From RI-106 sp964496875 (GTDB lineage Bacteria > Cyanobacteriota > Vampirovibrionia > Obscuribacterales > Obscuribacteraceae): a DNA stretch of 64,000 bases. Under the pieces are notes generated by a model, which saw only the letters and a program-made list of their open reading frames with translations, was not told the DNA's origin and searched no databases. The stretch's first letter is position 1, and every line of letters begins with the position of its first letter. Made by a program: the position numbers and the translations under genes. This document shows, piece after piece, positions 53,297 through 62,476 of the stretch. The DNA is taken from the NCBI GenBank assembly GCA_964496875.1, contig CAZCBH010000019.1:3406-67405 (forward strand). Direction: 5' to 3'.

Positions 53297-54684
53297 AGAT
53301 CTCGGCTCTCCTCTCCGGTCATTGCCGCCGGGTCGAGGATCTTAACAAGCTCGCTCTCATCGAGGTCGGTCAAGTCGAGAGCCGCTTCCAAAATCGAGCG
53401 CCCGGTGCTCTCGGCATGCTTCGACACCTGGCAGGCCTGATCGTAGCCGATCACCGGCACGAGCGCGGTACAGAGGCTCAACCCAAATGAGACCGATTCC
53501 GGTCCTCTCCCGGTCGCTTCAATGCCATCGACACAGCGACGACTGAAGTTTTGCGACGAGCGCCCCAGAAGCGTGATCGACTGCAACAGGTTGTAGCCGG
53601 CCACCGGCAGCATTACGTTGAGCTCAAAATTTCCCGATTGTCCGGCCAGGGTAATGGCAGCGTCGTTGCCTACCACCTGGGCGCAGACCATGGCTGTCGA
53701 TTCTGCGATAACCGGATTCACTTTGCCAGGCATAATAGAGCTTCCCGGCTGTACTGAAGGCAGCCTCAACTCGCCATAACCCGCCCGGGGACCGCTGCCT
53801 AGAAAGCGGATATCGTTGAGGATTTTGAGCAATGAAATAGCGATTGACTTCATTACGCCTGATGCCGTCACGATCCCATCGATAGTACTCTGGGCTTGAA
53901 AGTGATTGTCGGTCTCGGTCAATGCCAGTGCCGTTCTTTTGTTTATCAGCTCAAGCACCCGACCGGAAAAACTCTTGGTGGTATTGATTCCGGTGCCTAC
54001 TGCCGTTCCGCCGAGGGCTACCTCGGCAAGAGTACTTTCGGCATGTTGCAACTTCAGAAGAGCTCTTTCAATCTGACCTGCATATCCAAGAAACTCCTGA
54101 CCAAGCCGTATGGGAACAGCATCCTGTAAATGCGTGCGGCCGGTTTTTACAAGAGGCATAAATAGAACGGCTTTCTGAGAAAGGGCCTCCTTGAGCTCGA
54201 TAAGTGCCGGCCGAAGAATTCGATCGATCTCGAGAAGGGCAGCTATATGAATAGCTGTGGGGATGACGTCGTTGGAAGAAGTACCGAGATTGACATGATC
54301 ATTGGGATGAATCAGATGGCGGTCGCCGCGCTTGCCGCCTAGACTCTCGATAGCCAGATTGGCGATTACCTCGTTGGCGTTCATATTGGTCGAGGTACCC
54401 GACCCTGTCTGAAAGATGTCGACCACGAACTGATCGTGAAACTCGCCTGCGGCAATTCGATCGCAGGCTTCTGCTATGGCATCGGCCAGATCACCCTCTA
54501 GAAGGCCTAGTTCCCGGTTGACCCTGGCAGCGCAAGATTTGATCAGGCACAACGCCTCGATAAACACAGGAGGGAAGCGAAGGTCGGAGACTGGAAAGTT
54601 CTCCAGAGCTCTTGCGGTAGAGGCTCCATAATAGGAGTCCGAAGGCACGGCGAGTTCACCCATCGAGTCTCTTTCAGTCCGCAT
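53293..54684 (-). CDS. fumC: Class II fumarate hydratase
   Basis: This 463-residue enzyme adds water to fumarate giving L-malate in the TCA cycle. It has the N-terminal ERDSMGELAVPSDSYYGA, FQTGSGTSTNMNANEVIAN, HPNDHVNLGTSSNDVIPTA, KTGRTHLQDAVPIRLGQEF, and the family signature GSSIMPGKVNPVIAE with its catalytic loop. These distinguish it from aspartase less clearly, so an aspartate ammonia-lyase role is a minor alternative. It lies 5 nt after the antiporter gene, with a GGAGAAG-type site before the ATG. Confidence 0.93.
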   Translation of the reverse strand: MRTERDSMGELAVPSDSYYGASTARALENFPVSDLRFPPVFIEALCLIKSCAARVNRELGLLEGDLADAIAEACDRIAAGEFHDQFVVDIFQTGSGTSTNMNANEVIANLAIESLGGKRGDRHLIHPNDHVNLGTSSNDVIPTAIHIAALLEIDRILRPALIELKEALSQKAVLFMPLVKTGRTHLQDAVPIRLGQEFLGYAGQIERALLKLQHAESTLAEVALGGTAVGTGINTTKSFSGRVLELINKRTALALTETDNHFQAQSTIDGIVTASGVMKSIAISLLKILNDIRFLGSGPRAGYGELRLPSVQPGSSIMPGKVNPVIAESTAMVCAQVVGNDAAITLAGQSGNFELNVMLPVAGYNLLQSITLLGRSSQNFSRRCVDGIEATGRGPESVSFGLSLCTALVPVIGYDQACQVSKHAESTGRSILEAALDLTDLDESELVKILDPAAMTGEESRDL

Positions 54685-54689
54685 CGCCC

Positions 54690-56411
54690 TCAGTGCTTCT
54701 CCTGTTTTGTTTCTGTTTCAACTTCTTGAATCTCCGCAGATTCTCCTGACTGATCTGATTCATTATTTTCATGCTTTTTCGTCTTCAAAGTGAGAAAACC
54801 GGAGCTCGGCTTCTTAGAATCCCGCCGGAGCTGCTCTTCGATTTTGCGCTCATCCGAGGCGATTTGATCCAGATCCTTGTCCACCTCCATGACCAGCTCC
54901 TCGACTATATCAGGGTCTCCCGCTTCTTCGCGCAACAGCCTCAAGAGAGAATCTTTTCTCGATTCCAATAGCCTTTTACGGGTTTCACCCTCCTGAATGC
55001 TTTCGATAATAGAATGCTCCAGCTTCATCTCTTCCATTCTGTGGGACAAATCTCTTTGCTTAGAGAGGATCTCATCGCGAATACGCAGATAAATACCGCG
55101 GGTGACGATACCGCTGGTGAATTGCTGCTCCAGATCCTTCAACGCGTTCGACTCGGCATAAAGACGGCTCTTGAGAGTGAAATACTCTCTCAAACGTTTA
55201 TCATCGCTGGTCATGCCAAGGAAGCGCACCAGAGGCTCGATGGTGAGACCCGGTATCAAAAGGGTAAAGAGCACCACCCCGAAAGTAAGAACGACTATAT
55301 TCTCGCGCATGGCGAAATCATGAGGAAGGCTGAGAGCGAGAGCCATGGAAAGAGAGCCGCGAAGAGCGCCCCAGAAAAGGAGATGGCGCCAGCTGTAGGG
55401 TATCGGAAGGCGTTTATCTGATACGAAAAAGGACAGCCCATAAACAACGACAATACGTGAGACCATGATCGCGACTATGGCTACGCCGATTTCATAGGCG
55501 TGAATCATAAGAAGATTCAGGTTTATTTGCAGCCCTATCAGAAGAAAAACCAGAGAGTTCGTCACGAAGGCGGCGTATTCCCAGAACGAGTTCACCGCCA
55601 GACGAGTGGTGGCAGACATTCCCGTACGGCTGCCGTAGTTGCCCACAACCACACCGGCCACCACCACGGCGATAACAGCCGAAGAATGCAGTTGCTCGGC
55701 AACCAGATAGGAGCCATAGGCGACAATGGTGGTGAGGGTGATTTCGAGCAGATGGTCATCGAAATAGCGCGTCACCCTGGAGCCGAAAGCTCCCACACAG
55801 AGACCGACGATGGCGCCGATAACCACCACACGCACGAACTCGTATACGGAACCGAATGCATTTAAGGTATTGCCGGTGATGGTCATCAAAAGAATCATCT
55901 TGAATAAAACCACCGCGGTACCGTCATTGAAGAGACTCTCCCCTTCGAGCATAAGAGAAAGACGTTTTTCAAGACCGAGTTTGCGAAAGAGGGCAAGCAC
56001 GGATATAGGGTCGGTGGCAGCGGTCATAGAGCCGAAGAGCAGAGCGGCTTGCCAGGGCAATCCGCAAAAGTGAGTGAGGATGGCACCGGTGATGAACATG
56101 GAGACGACCACACCCACAGTGGCAAAGGCCGAGACAGGCTTCCAGATCTTCTTGAGCTCGTTGAGGCGGATGTTCCAGGAAGCCTCAAAAAGCAGAGCGG
56201 GAAGACAGACAAACAGAATAAGCTCCGGGGTCATCTCAACCCGGGGAAAGAGGTGACTGGATCCGATCAGCAATCCTACTATCACCAGGGCGACAGAATA
56301 AGGCAGCCTCACCCACTTCAAGGCGAAGCCAACCGCTGATGCCACCATCAGCAACACCATCAGAATCTCGATTCCGTGGGCTGTATTCAGTGCGGTGTTT
56401 ACTTCAGGCAA
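54690..56411 (-). CDS. CPA1-family Na+/H+ antiporter (NhaP-like)
   Basis: This 573-residue membrane protein starts at a TTG. About twelve helices cover residues 12-405. Motifs are LLFEASWNIRLNELKK, SMTAATDPISVLALFRKLG (acid in helix 5), MLEGESLFNDGTAVVLFK, and LFWGALRGSLSMALALSLP. The soluble tail (about 425-573) is a long charged coiled coil. CPA1 transporters exchange Na+ or K+ for H+. The gene lies 10 nt after the NarL-type regulator gene and 5 nt before fumC, a tight operon. Ion selectivity cannot be judged from sequence alone. Confidence 0.92.
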   Translation of the reverse strand: MPEVNTALNTAHGIEILMVLLMVASAVGFALKWVRLPYSVALVIVGLLIGSSHLFPRVEMTPELILFVCLPALLFEASWNIRLNELKKIWKPVSAFATVGVVVSMFITGAILTHFCGLPWQAALLFGSMTAATDPISVLALFRKLGLEKRLSLMLEGESLFNDGTAVVLFKMILLMTITGNTLNAFGSVYEFVRVVVIGAIVGLCVGAFGSRVTRYFDDHLLEITLTTIVAYGSYLVAEQLHSSAVIAVVVAGVVVGNYGSRTGMSATTRLAVNSFWEYAAFVTNSLVFLLIGLQINLNLLMIHAYEIGVAIVAIMVSRIVVVYGLSFFVSDKRLPIPYSWRHLLFWGALRGSLSMALALSLPHDFAMRENIVVLTFGVVLFTLLIPGLTIEPLVRFLGMTSDDKRLREYFTLKSRLYAESNALKDLEQQFTSGIVTRGIYLRIRDEILSKQRDLSHRMEEMKLEHSIIESIQEGETRKRLLESRKDSLLRLLREEAGDPDIVEELVMEVDKDLDQIASDERKIEEQLRRDSKKPSSGFLTLKTKKHENNESDQSGESAEIQEVETETKQEKH

Positions 56412-56421
56412 AACTCATAAC

Positions 56422-57078
56422 CTATAATAGACCTTCCTTCATGGCCTTGACCGCAGCCTGGGTTCGATCCGTTACCCTTAATTTTTCCATGATGTGACGC
56501 ATATGGGTTTTGACTGTCTCAATACTGATAAAAAGCCCATCGGCAATCTCCTGGTTGGTTCTGCCATCCACCACCTGTTTCAGCACATCCAACTCTCGCT
56601 TGGTGAGAAGACCGGCAAGTTCGCTGTTCACTCTCTGGCGACCTTCTCTGGTGGACTCGAGCACCATGCGGGCTATACCGGGGTCAAGCCAGGCGGCCCC
56701 TTCCGCCACAGAGAGAATCGCTTTGATCAAGAGCCCACCGGAAGATTCTTTCAAGCAGTAACCTTCCACTCCCGCCCCCAGAGCGGCAAAAACATGCTCA
56801 TCATCATCATGGGATGTCAACATAACAATTTTGGTCTCCGGCCTGGCTTCTTTAATCTGCCTGGAAGCCTCGATACCATTCAGAAAAGGCAGGCCTATGT
56901 CCATGACGATAACATCAGGAGAGATACTGCGGGCTTGCTCAAGGGCTTCCCTGCCATCGGAAGCCGTGCCCGCCACTTCCAACCCTTCGGTCTTGGCCAG
57001 GACAGTTTTGAGACCTACCCGCACCAGCTCCTGGTCTTCAACGATTAAAACCCTGACAGGAGCCTTCGAAGACTGCAT
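56422..57078 (-). CDS. NarL/FixJ-type response regulator
   Basis: This 218-residue protein has an N-terminal receiver (VRVLIVEDQELVRVGLKTVL; phosphoacceptor Asp in PDVIVMDIGLPFLNGIEA; later MLTSHDDD and the Lys in YCLKESS) and a C-terminal LuxR-type helix-turn-helix (about 150-215: LTKRELDVLKQVVDGRTNQE, FISIETVKTHMRHIMEKL). All phosphorylation residues are present. No histidine kinase gene is in the window. It heads an operon with the antiporter, fumC and FIST genes. An inverted repeat just upstream could be its own binding site. Confidence 0.95.
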   Translation of the reverse strand: MQSSKAPVRVLIVEDQELVRVGLKTVLAKTEGLEVAGTASDGREALEQARSISPDVIVMDIGLPFLNGIEASRQIKEARPETKIVMLTSHDDDEHVFAALGAGVEGYCLKESSGGLLIKAILSVAEGAAWLDPGIARMVLESTREGRQRVNSELAGLLTKRELDVLKQVVDGRTNQEIADGLFISIETVKTHMRHIMEKLRVTDRTQAAVKAMKEGLL

Positions 57079-57096
57079 ACTGACATATACCTCTTG

Positions 57097-57134
57097 AAAT
57101 GGAAATTCAACGCACTCTTATATATATTCCATTT
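57097..57134. promoter_or_regulatory. Inverted repeat upstream of NarL-type regulator
   Basis: AAATGGAA (57097-57104) and TTCCATTT (57127-57134) form an 8-bp inverted repeat with 22 bases between, starting about 20 bases before the regulator's ATG. The AT-rich stretch between contains TATATAT. Position suggests an operator or promoter element for autoregulation; this is inference. Confidence 0.4.
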
Positions 57135-57178
57135 AAAGCCTAGATTAATGGAAAAACGAGCAAGTTTTTTGATTTTGT

Positions 57179-58750
57179 TTAGACGAGCAGCCGTTTGAGA
57201 ACTTTACCGGTGGAATTGCGAGGCAAGCTGTCGCGGAATTCGAAGATTCGCGGCACTTTATAAGGCGCCAGTCGAGCCCGGCAAAATTCTTCAAGTTCAG
57301 ATTCCGATAAATCGATCCGTCTTAAAGATTTCGATCCAGATTCGGTTTTCAGGACGACCACGGCTTTGACCCGCTCCCCCATATAGCGATCCGGAATGCC
57401 GACAACGGCAACATCCTCTACCGCTTCTAAAGACCGAATCACCATCTCAATTTCCCGGGGATAGATATTCTGTCCACCTCGAATAATCAGCTCTTTGCTC
57501 CGTCCACATATAAAAAGATAACCGTCTTCATCGAGATAGCCGAGATCGCCTGTTAGAAAGAGTCCTTCATGAAAAGCGTCCGCGGTGGCTTCTGCATTGC
57601 CATAATAGCCCTGCATCACCTGGGGACCGCCGATGGCCACTTCGCCGACATTCTCAGAACCGGCAGGTAAAAATGACCTGTCGACCGGCGAGAGAACTCT
57701 CAACTCTACCCCATCTATAGCAGGACCCGCCGAACCCGGCTTCCGGATTCCATCGAGCGGTGTCAACGTTGCAACACAGGAGACTTCCGTAAGCGCGTAT
57801 CCTTCCAGAACCGGTGCCTGAAGGGCATCTTCGCTCTCTTGCCTGGTCTCAGGAGCCATCGCCGCACCACCGGTGACACAGTATTTGAGAGAGCTGGTAT
57901 CAATCTGCCCGGGTCCCAGTTCTTTGACCTTCATGGTCATAAACTGAAACATGGTAGGTACTGCCGGTAATATCGTGACCCTATCCCTGGCAATCTGCTC
58001 GAGCGCCCTTGAAGCATCGAAATTTTTCAAAATGCTGAGACTGGCGCCTTCGGTGAGAGTACCGAGCATCACCACTACCATGCCGTAGATATGACAGAGA
58101 GGCAGGGCCGCCAGCACACAATCCTCCGAGTCGACTATGAACCTGCCGCGCTTCATTTCGACGGCACTTTCCAGATTCCCATGGCTCAACATCGCCCCTT
58201 TGGGATTCCCGGTGGTGCCAGAGGTATAGACCAGAACGGCGAGATCCTCAGCTGCTCTTGGAACCGGTAAGTAGCTGACTGAATCTGTATCGGTTTCAGT
58301 TTCTTGCGCGAGCGATTCGAGATCAATAAAGAAGACACCGTTCAGCCGCTCGACCAGGGCTTTACCATTTTCCAATTCATCGAGAAGCCGCTCACTTGCC
58401 ACCATATACGAGGCGCTCGAATCTTGCAGGATGTGCTCGATCTCGTTGTTCTTCAACAAGGGATTGACCGGCACCACCACCCCTCCGGCTCTCAAAACAG
58501 CCAGGAAGGCGACAACGAACTCCGGAGTGTTGGGAAGATAGATGGCGACGCGCTCGCCCGCCTCAATCCCCGCCGCCTTCAAACGACGACAAAAAGCACG
58601 TTCGAGCAAGGAGAGCTCTCCGTAGCTGAGCTCCCTTCCCTCATAAAAAAGCGCCGGGCTATTTTGGTAATGGCGGAAAATCCGATCGAGACGATCGGAC
58701 AATCGGAGATCCTCACCGGAAACAACCTGGTCTTCTTTTGGTGATGCCAA
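57179..58750 (-). CDS. AMP-forming acyl-CoA synthetase (long-chain fatty acid ligase type)
   Basis: This 523-residue adenylate-forming enzyme has the AMP-binding P-loop-like motif LVYTSGTTGNPKGAMLSHGN (about 172-191), GYALTEVSCVATLTP in place of the YGxTE motif, GDLGYLDEDGYLFICGR, and the Lys near the C-terminus in LPRNSTGKVLKRLLV. It activates a carboxylate to acyl-AMP and then acyl-CoA. Fatty acid specificity is likely but not proven. The start is a TTG 98 nt after GH31, with no clear ribosome site, so the N-terminus is uncertain. Confidence 0.88.
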   Translation of the reverse strand: MASPKEDQVVSGEDLRLSDRLDRIFRHYQNSPALFYEGRELSYGELSLLERAFCRRLKAAGIEAGERVAIYLPNTPEFVVAFLAVLRAGGVVVPVNPLLKNNEIEHILQDSSASYMVASERLLDELENGKALVERLNGVFFIDLESLAQETETDTDSVSYLPVPRAAEDLAVLVYTSGTTGNPKGAMLSHGNLESAVEMKRGRFIVDSEDCVLAALPLCHIYGMVVVMLGTLTEGASLSILKNFDASRALEQIARDRVTILPAVPTMFQFMTMKVKELGPGQIDTSSLKYCVTGGAAMAPETRQESEDALQAPVLEGYALTEVSCVATLTPLDGIRKPGSAGPAIDGVELRVLSPVDRSFLPAGSENVGEVAIGGPQVMQGYYGNAEATADAFHEGLFLTGDLGYLDEDGYLFICGRSKELIIRGGQNIYPREIEMVIRSLEAVEDVAVVGIPDRYMGERVKAVVVLKTESGSKSLRRIDLSESELEEFCRARLAPYKVPRIFEFRDSLPRNSTGKVLKRLLV

Positions 58751-58848
58751 AGAAAAAATCGGTTCAACCTCGAACTGGCTACTGTTACGGCAAAAAGTTT
58801 ACAATATTCACAAATCGATCTGGTTAACTACAGTTAACTTCAACTCTC

Positions 58849-61068
58849 TTAGATAGTCGACGGCAATCTAACCTCGGTCACCTCACCATTGAGATCGAGA
58901 AAGTACTTTCGCTCCGGAGCGATATAACCATAGTTGACACAATCTATTCGAGGCACACCACCTGAGACCGTAATCAGCCATTCGTTGTAGCCTTCGTTCT
59001 CATACTCGAAGCTGATACCATCATCTTCGATGAAAAGACCGATACCATCTCCGAATCCGAAACATTTGAAAGTAACCGGAGCTTGCTGAAATTCTCTGGT
59101 AGATTGAATTACCGGAACAAAAGGTATTATCGAACCCACTCTTGCAAAGGCAGGCACCGTACCCAGATCGAGCTCGACTCGAATAAATCTACCGCCTTCG
59201 ATAACCGCACCACCATCTAGAGGAACCCACTTGCCCCGGGGGAAATAGACCACTCTCGACCGATGACCGCGCTTAGTCACCGGTGCCACCATAATGTCAT
59301 CGCCGAAGAGAAACTGATCGTCGATGTCATAGACATTTTGATCATCCGGATAGGACCAGAATAACGGTCTTATCAGAGGGGCACCGTTTCTTGCATGCTC
59401 GAAGAACAATCGCTTGATGTAAGGCAGAAGCCGGTAGCGCATTCCAACCAGATGACGAATTCTCGCTTCTGTCTCTTCGCCGAATACCCAGGGCTCCTGA
59501 ACCACTCCCAGCATACTGGAATGATTGCGAAAGAATGGATAGAAAATGCCCAGTTCATACCAGCGTGTCAAAAGCTCTGCCGAGCAGTCGTCTCCGAAAC
59601 CACCGACATCCACTCCGGTAAACGGCACGCCGCTGAGACCCATATTGATAAGCATCGGGATACTGAGAGCGAGGTGCTCCCACCAGGACATATTGTCCCC
59701 GAGCCAGACGGCGGAATAGCGCTGCACCCCGGCATAACCGGAGCGAGTCAGAACAAAGGGTCTTTCATCGGGTCTAAGAGCCAGCAATCCCTCGAAGCTC
59801 GCCCGGGCCATCTGAAAACCATAGAGATTTCGCACTTCAAAATGACCGACCTTACCCTCGGGCACTGCCTGCATGAACATCTGCCTGTCTTCAGGGGGCA
59901 ACTCTTTCGACTGGGGCGGCATAGGACAGGGAGAATCGATTAAACAAGGTTCGTTCATGTCGTTCCAGACACCGGCTATGTTGTTGTCGACGAAGAATCC
60001 GTGCTGGGCAGACCACCAGACTCTAACGTCATGACGCAGGAAGTCGGGAAAAACACTGGGTCCGGGCCAGACCTTGCCTAGAAAAGGACGTTGATCACCA
60101 CGCCTTACAAAAAAGTCTCGCTTTTTGCCGTCGGCATAGACAGAAAATTTCTCTTCTTTCTTGACGCCGGGATCAAGGATGCATGTGGTCTTGAGACCGA
60201 TAGAATCTAATTCGTCGATAACTTTTTTGAAGTCGGGAAAGCGCTCCTTAGAGTGGGTAAAGACCCGATATTCATCCATATAGTCTATATCGAGAACCAG
60301 GCAGTCACAGGGAATTTCAGATTCTCGCATTCTCTTGCCCACAGCAAGCAGAGTCTCCTGGTCAGGATAGCTCCAGCGCGACTGATGGTGCCCAAGAGAC
60401 CAATCGGGCGGAATCTTGGAGCGTCCGGTCAGGGCGGTGTACGCCGCAATCAAATCAGGTAGACAATCGGCCTCCATGACATAGAGGCTCCAGCCCCGAC
60501 GGGAGAGAAGATCGACAACGCCTCTACTATTCAGCTCTTGATCAAGGCTCCAGCTCTGCCAGGCAGGTGAGTCGAGAAAGATACCATGATACTGATTACG
60601 GTGCCAATTGGCTATCACCAGGAACGGTATCGACACGTACATAGTATCGAGGGACGGGATATGAAGATTATCCGAATAATTGAAGAGTGTATGGCGACGC
60701 CCTCTCAAATTGACATCCGAGAGCCTTTCTCCCAGGGCCAAACATTGTGCCTTTTCCGCAAGGTCGAATCCGATTCTGAAATGCCCCTCGGCTAACTGTT
60801 TGAAAGAGAGTTGCAAAGGAAGCGCCGTTTCTTCTATCGAGCCCGAGTCCTCAAATCCTTCCTGCTCGGAAATCGCAAAAGAGGATGGTGGCTCGCCATC
60901 GGCAAAAGGAGAGACACCCAGACGAAAAACCTTCACCCCGTCGAGGGTACGAGCTGCCAGAGAGCATTTTCCCGAGAATATATCCTTGTCGAGCTTGTGC
61001 CAGAGCTCCTCTCTGGTCTTGAGATTGCGTGCTTCGAGCCAATCCGGCTTCTCTTGTGTCTTTTTCAA
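58849..61068 (-). CDS. GH31 alpha-glucosidase
   Basis: This 739-residue enzyme starts at a TTG with GGAG about 9 nt upstream. The GH31 barrel is marked by WSLGHHQSRWSYPDQE, LDIDYMDEYRVFTHSKERFP, the nucleophile Asp in GVWNDMNEPCLI, and the acid/base region AVWLGDNMSWWEHL. FTGVDVGGFGDDCSAELLTRW (as FTGVDVGGFGDD) lies between. An N-terminal beta-sandwich occupies about 1-215. No signal peptide is seen, so it probably acts on cytoplasmic maltose or glycogen-derived oligosaccharides. There are no sugar transport genes beside it. Confidence 0.93.
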   Translation of the reverse strand: MKKTQEKPDWLEARNLKTREELWHKLDKDIFSGKCSLAARTLDGVKVFRLGVSPFADGEPPSSFAISEQEGFEDSGSIEETALPLQLSFKQLAEGHFRIGFDLAEKAQCLALGERLSDVNLRGRRHTLFNYSDNLHIPSLDTMYVSIPFLVIANWHRNQYHGIFLDSPAWQSWSLDQELNSRGVVDLLSRRGWSLYVMEADCLPDLIAAYTALTGRSKIPPDWSLGHHQSRWSYPDQETLLAVGKRMRESEIPCDCLVLDIDYMDEYRVFTHSKERFPDFKKVIDELDSIGLKTTCILDPGVKKEEKFSVYADGKKRDFFVRRGDQRPFLGKVWPGPSVFPDFLRHDVRVWWSAQHGFFVDNNIAGVWNDMNEPCLIDSPCPMPPQSKELPPEDRQMFMQAVPEGKVGHFEVRNLYGFQMARASFEGLLALRPDERPFVLTRSGYAGVQRYSAVWLGDNMSWWEHLALSIPMLINMGLSGVPFTGVDVGGFGDDCSAELLTRWYELGIFYPFFRNHSSMLGVVQEPWVFGEETEARIRHLVGMRYRLLPYIKRLFFEHARNGAPLIRPLFWSYPDDQNVYDIDDQFLFGDDIMVAPVTKRGHRSRVVYFPRGKWVPLDGGAVIEGGRFIRVELDLGTVPAFARVGSIIPFVPVIQSTREFQQAPVTFKCFGFGDGIGLFIEDDGISFEYENEGYNEWLITVSGGVPRIDCVNYGYIAPERKYFLDLNGEVTEVRLPSTI

Positions 61069-61131
61069 TTACTTGTTCTCCGCCCGACTTTCAATTAAGA
61101 CTGACGAACAGTTTACCAGGTCAAAGCCTGA

Positions 61132-61641
61132 CTATTTGACTTCGCTCTCTCTGGATACGGCCGATCTCAACCGGGCCAGATCAAGCCTGGCCTGGGTAAT
61201 TCTTTTGTCGTTGGCTTTAATATCGCTGCCGGCACCGGAGACATCCAGAAATTTCTCCAGAGCCAATGCCGCTCCTTCTTGATCCTCAGTCTTCTCCAGC
61301 GCTCTTGCCAACATGAAGTAGCCGTCAGGCGAATCGGGGCGCAGATCCAGAACCTGGCGAAAAGCAGCCTGGGCTTCATTATTGTCCCCTCTTGCCAGTA
61401 GCAGGGTACCCAGATTCATAAAAGAGGTCCACGAGTTCTGGTCGAGCAAGACCGCCTCATGGGCATGTTCAATGGCTCGATCGAGGTTGCCCTGATCTCG
61501 ATAGGCGTAGCTCAGCCTATCATGAAGCTCCGCGCTTCTTGGATAGTCGACAAGCAGATCGAGCAATAATTTGACAGTCGAATTCTTGCCGGAGGTAGAG
61601 GTCTCGGCAATGCCAAAAACGGCATCGACATTGCGATGATC
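61132..61641 (-). CDS. TPR C-terminal part of a gap-interrupted caspase-like/TPR protein
   Basis: The frame is open from the scaffold gap (61641) to a stop at 61132, about 170 residues. Two or three TPRs are visible (HDRLSYAYRDQGNLDRAIEH, SWTSFMNLGTLLLARGDNNE, DGYFMLARALEKTEDQEGA). The part next to the gap (NVDAVFGIAETSTSGKNSTV) reads as normal protein, so the true start lies in or beyond the gap. It is most likely the C-terminal half of the gene at 61742-62453, because only the unknown gap length puts the two parts in different frames. Confidence 0.7.
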   Translation of the reverse strand, partial: DHRNVDAVFGIAETSTSGKNSTVKLLLDLLVDYPRSAELHDRLSYAYRDQGNLDRAIEHAHEAVLLDQNSWTSFMNLGTLLLARGDNNEAQAAFRQVLDLRPDSPDGYFMLARALEKTEDQEGAALALEKFLDVSGAGSDIKANDKRITQARLDLARLRSAVSRESEVK

Positions 61642-61741
61642 NNNNNNNNNNNNNNNNNNNNNNNNNNNNNNNNNNNNNNNNNNNNNNNNNNNNNNNNNNN
61701 NNNNNNNNNNNNNNNNNNNNNNNNNNNNNNNNNNNNNNNNN
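61642..61741. other. Scaffold gap (100 N)
   Basis: 100 N, again the conventional placeholder, interrupt the caspase-like/TPR gene. The flanks are ordinary coding sequence, so missing bases are expected and the real length is unknown. Confidence 0.97.
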
Positions 61742-62453
61742 CCTTCAAAGCTCTTTCCAGGCTGTCCGAAAAATAAGTGCCCCAGGTAGGTTGATTCTTC
61801 TTACTCGATGAGATGAAAGCGAAATTGTCACCCAGGCAAGTTGCTTCGACAGAGACATTATAGACTCCGAATCTGGTTCTGGCGCCTGACACCATTTGTG
61901 GTGCCCCGGTAAACAAGGTCTGTGCTACCAGCACCACATCTTTCGCCCCGACCTTCTCTTTGACACACTTGATCAGGTCGTCTATCGAAATAGAGGTAGA
62001 GTAGAAGTTGTCCAGATCCGTATCGTAGGTCAAAAGATAAACCTGGCCGTTCTCAGCCGGGAAACAGAGCGTACTGAAAAAGATAAAAACCAGGTCGTCC
62101 TTGCCGGCCACTCTACCCAACCATTTGTCTCCCAGGGTCTGAAGAATGGCGTCGCGGGAAGCGGCGGCATCAGTAAGTTCGAGCACCGCCTCTTTCTCGA
62201 AAGAAGCTTTCTCGACAAGTAATCTGGCCAGATCGCAAGCCGATTGATCCAGCTTGAGATTGCTTCCGAGCCGGCTCTCGTCGAATCGATGAAGTCCAAT
62301 AACCACCGCCCACTTTCTTGCGTAGGCTCCTGTTCCTATCTTCTCCAGGGCCCTCTCTTTCTCTGCCGCCCGGGCAGGTCCTGACCCTGATGCGATCAGC
62401 AGAAGCAGCGCAAAAAACAGAATCAACGGCGTCGAAAGCTTTGAAATATTCAC
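61742..62453 (-). CDS. Secreted caspase-like (C14) protein lacking catalytic dyad, N-terminal part
   Basis: From the ATG at 62453 about 237 residues run to the gap. A signal peptide (LILFFALLLLIASGSGPARA) precedes a caspase/orthocaspase fold: KWAVVIGLHRFDESRLGSNL, ACDLARLLVEK, LTDAAASRDAILQTL, DLVFIFF, and YLLTYDTDLDNFYSTSISID. Where the catalytic SGHG should be it has STLC (residues 127-130), and where DAC(H/Y)SG should be it has QTLFTG (178-183). Both the His and the Cys are missing. It is therefore a pseudo-caspase, probably continuous with the TPR part beyond the gap. Confidence 0.75.
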
Positions 62454-62476
62454 TTGTATAAAAACCTATCCCAGAA

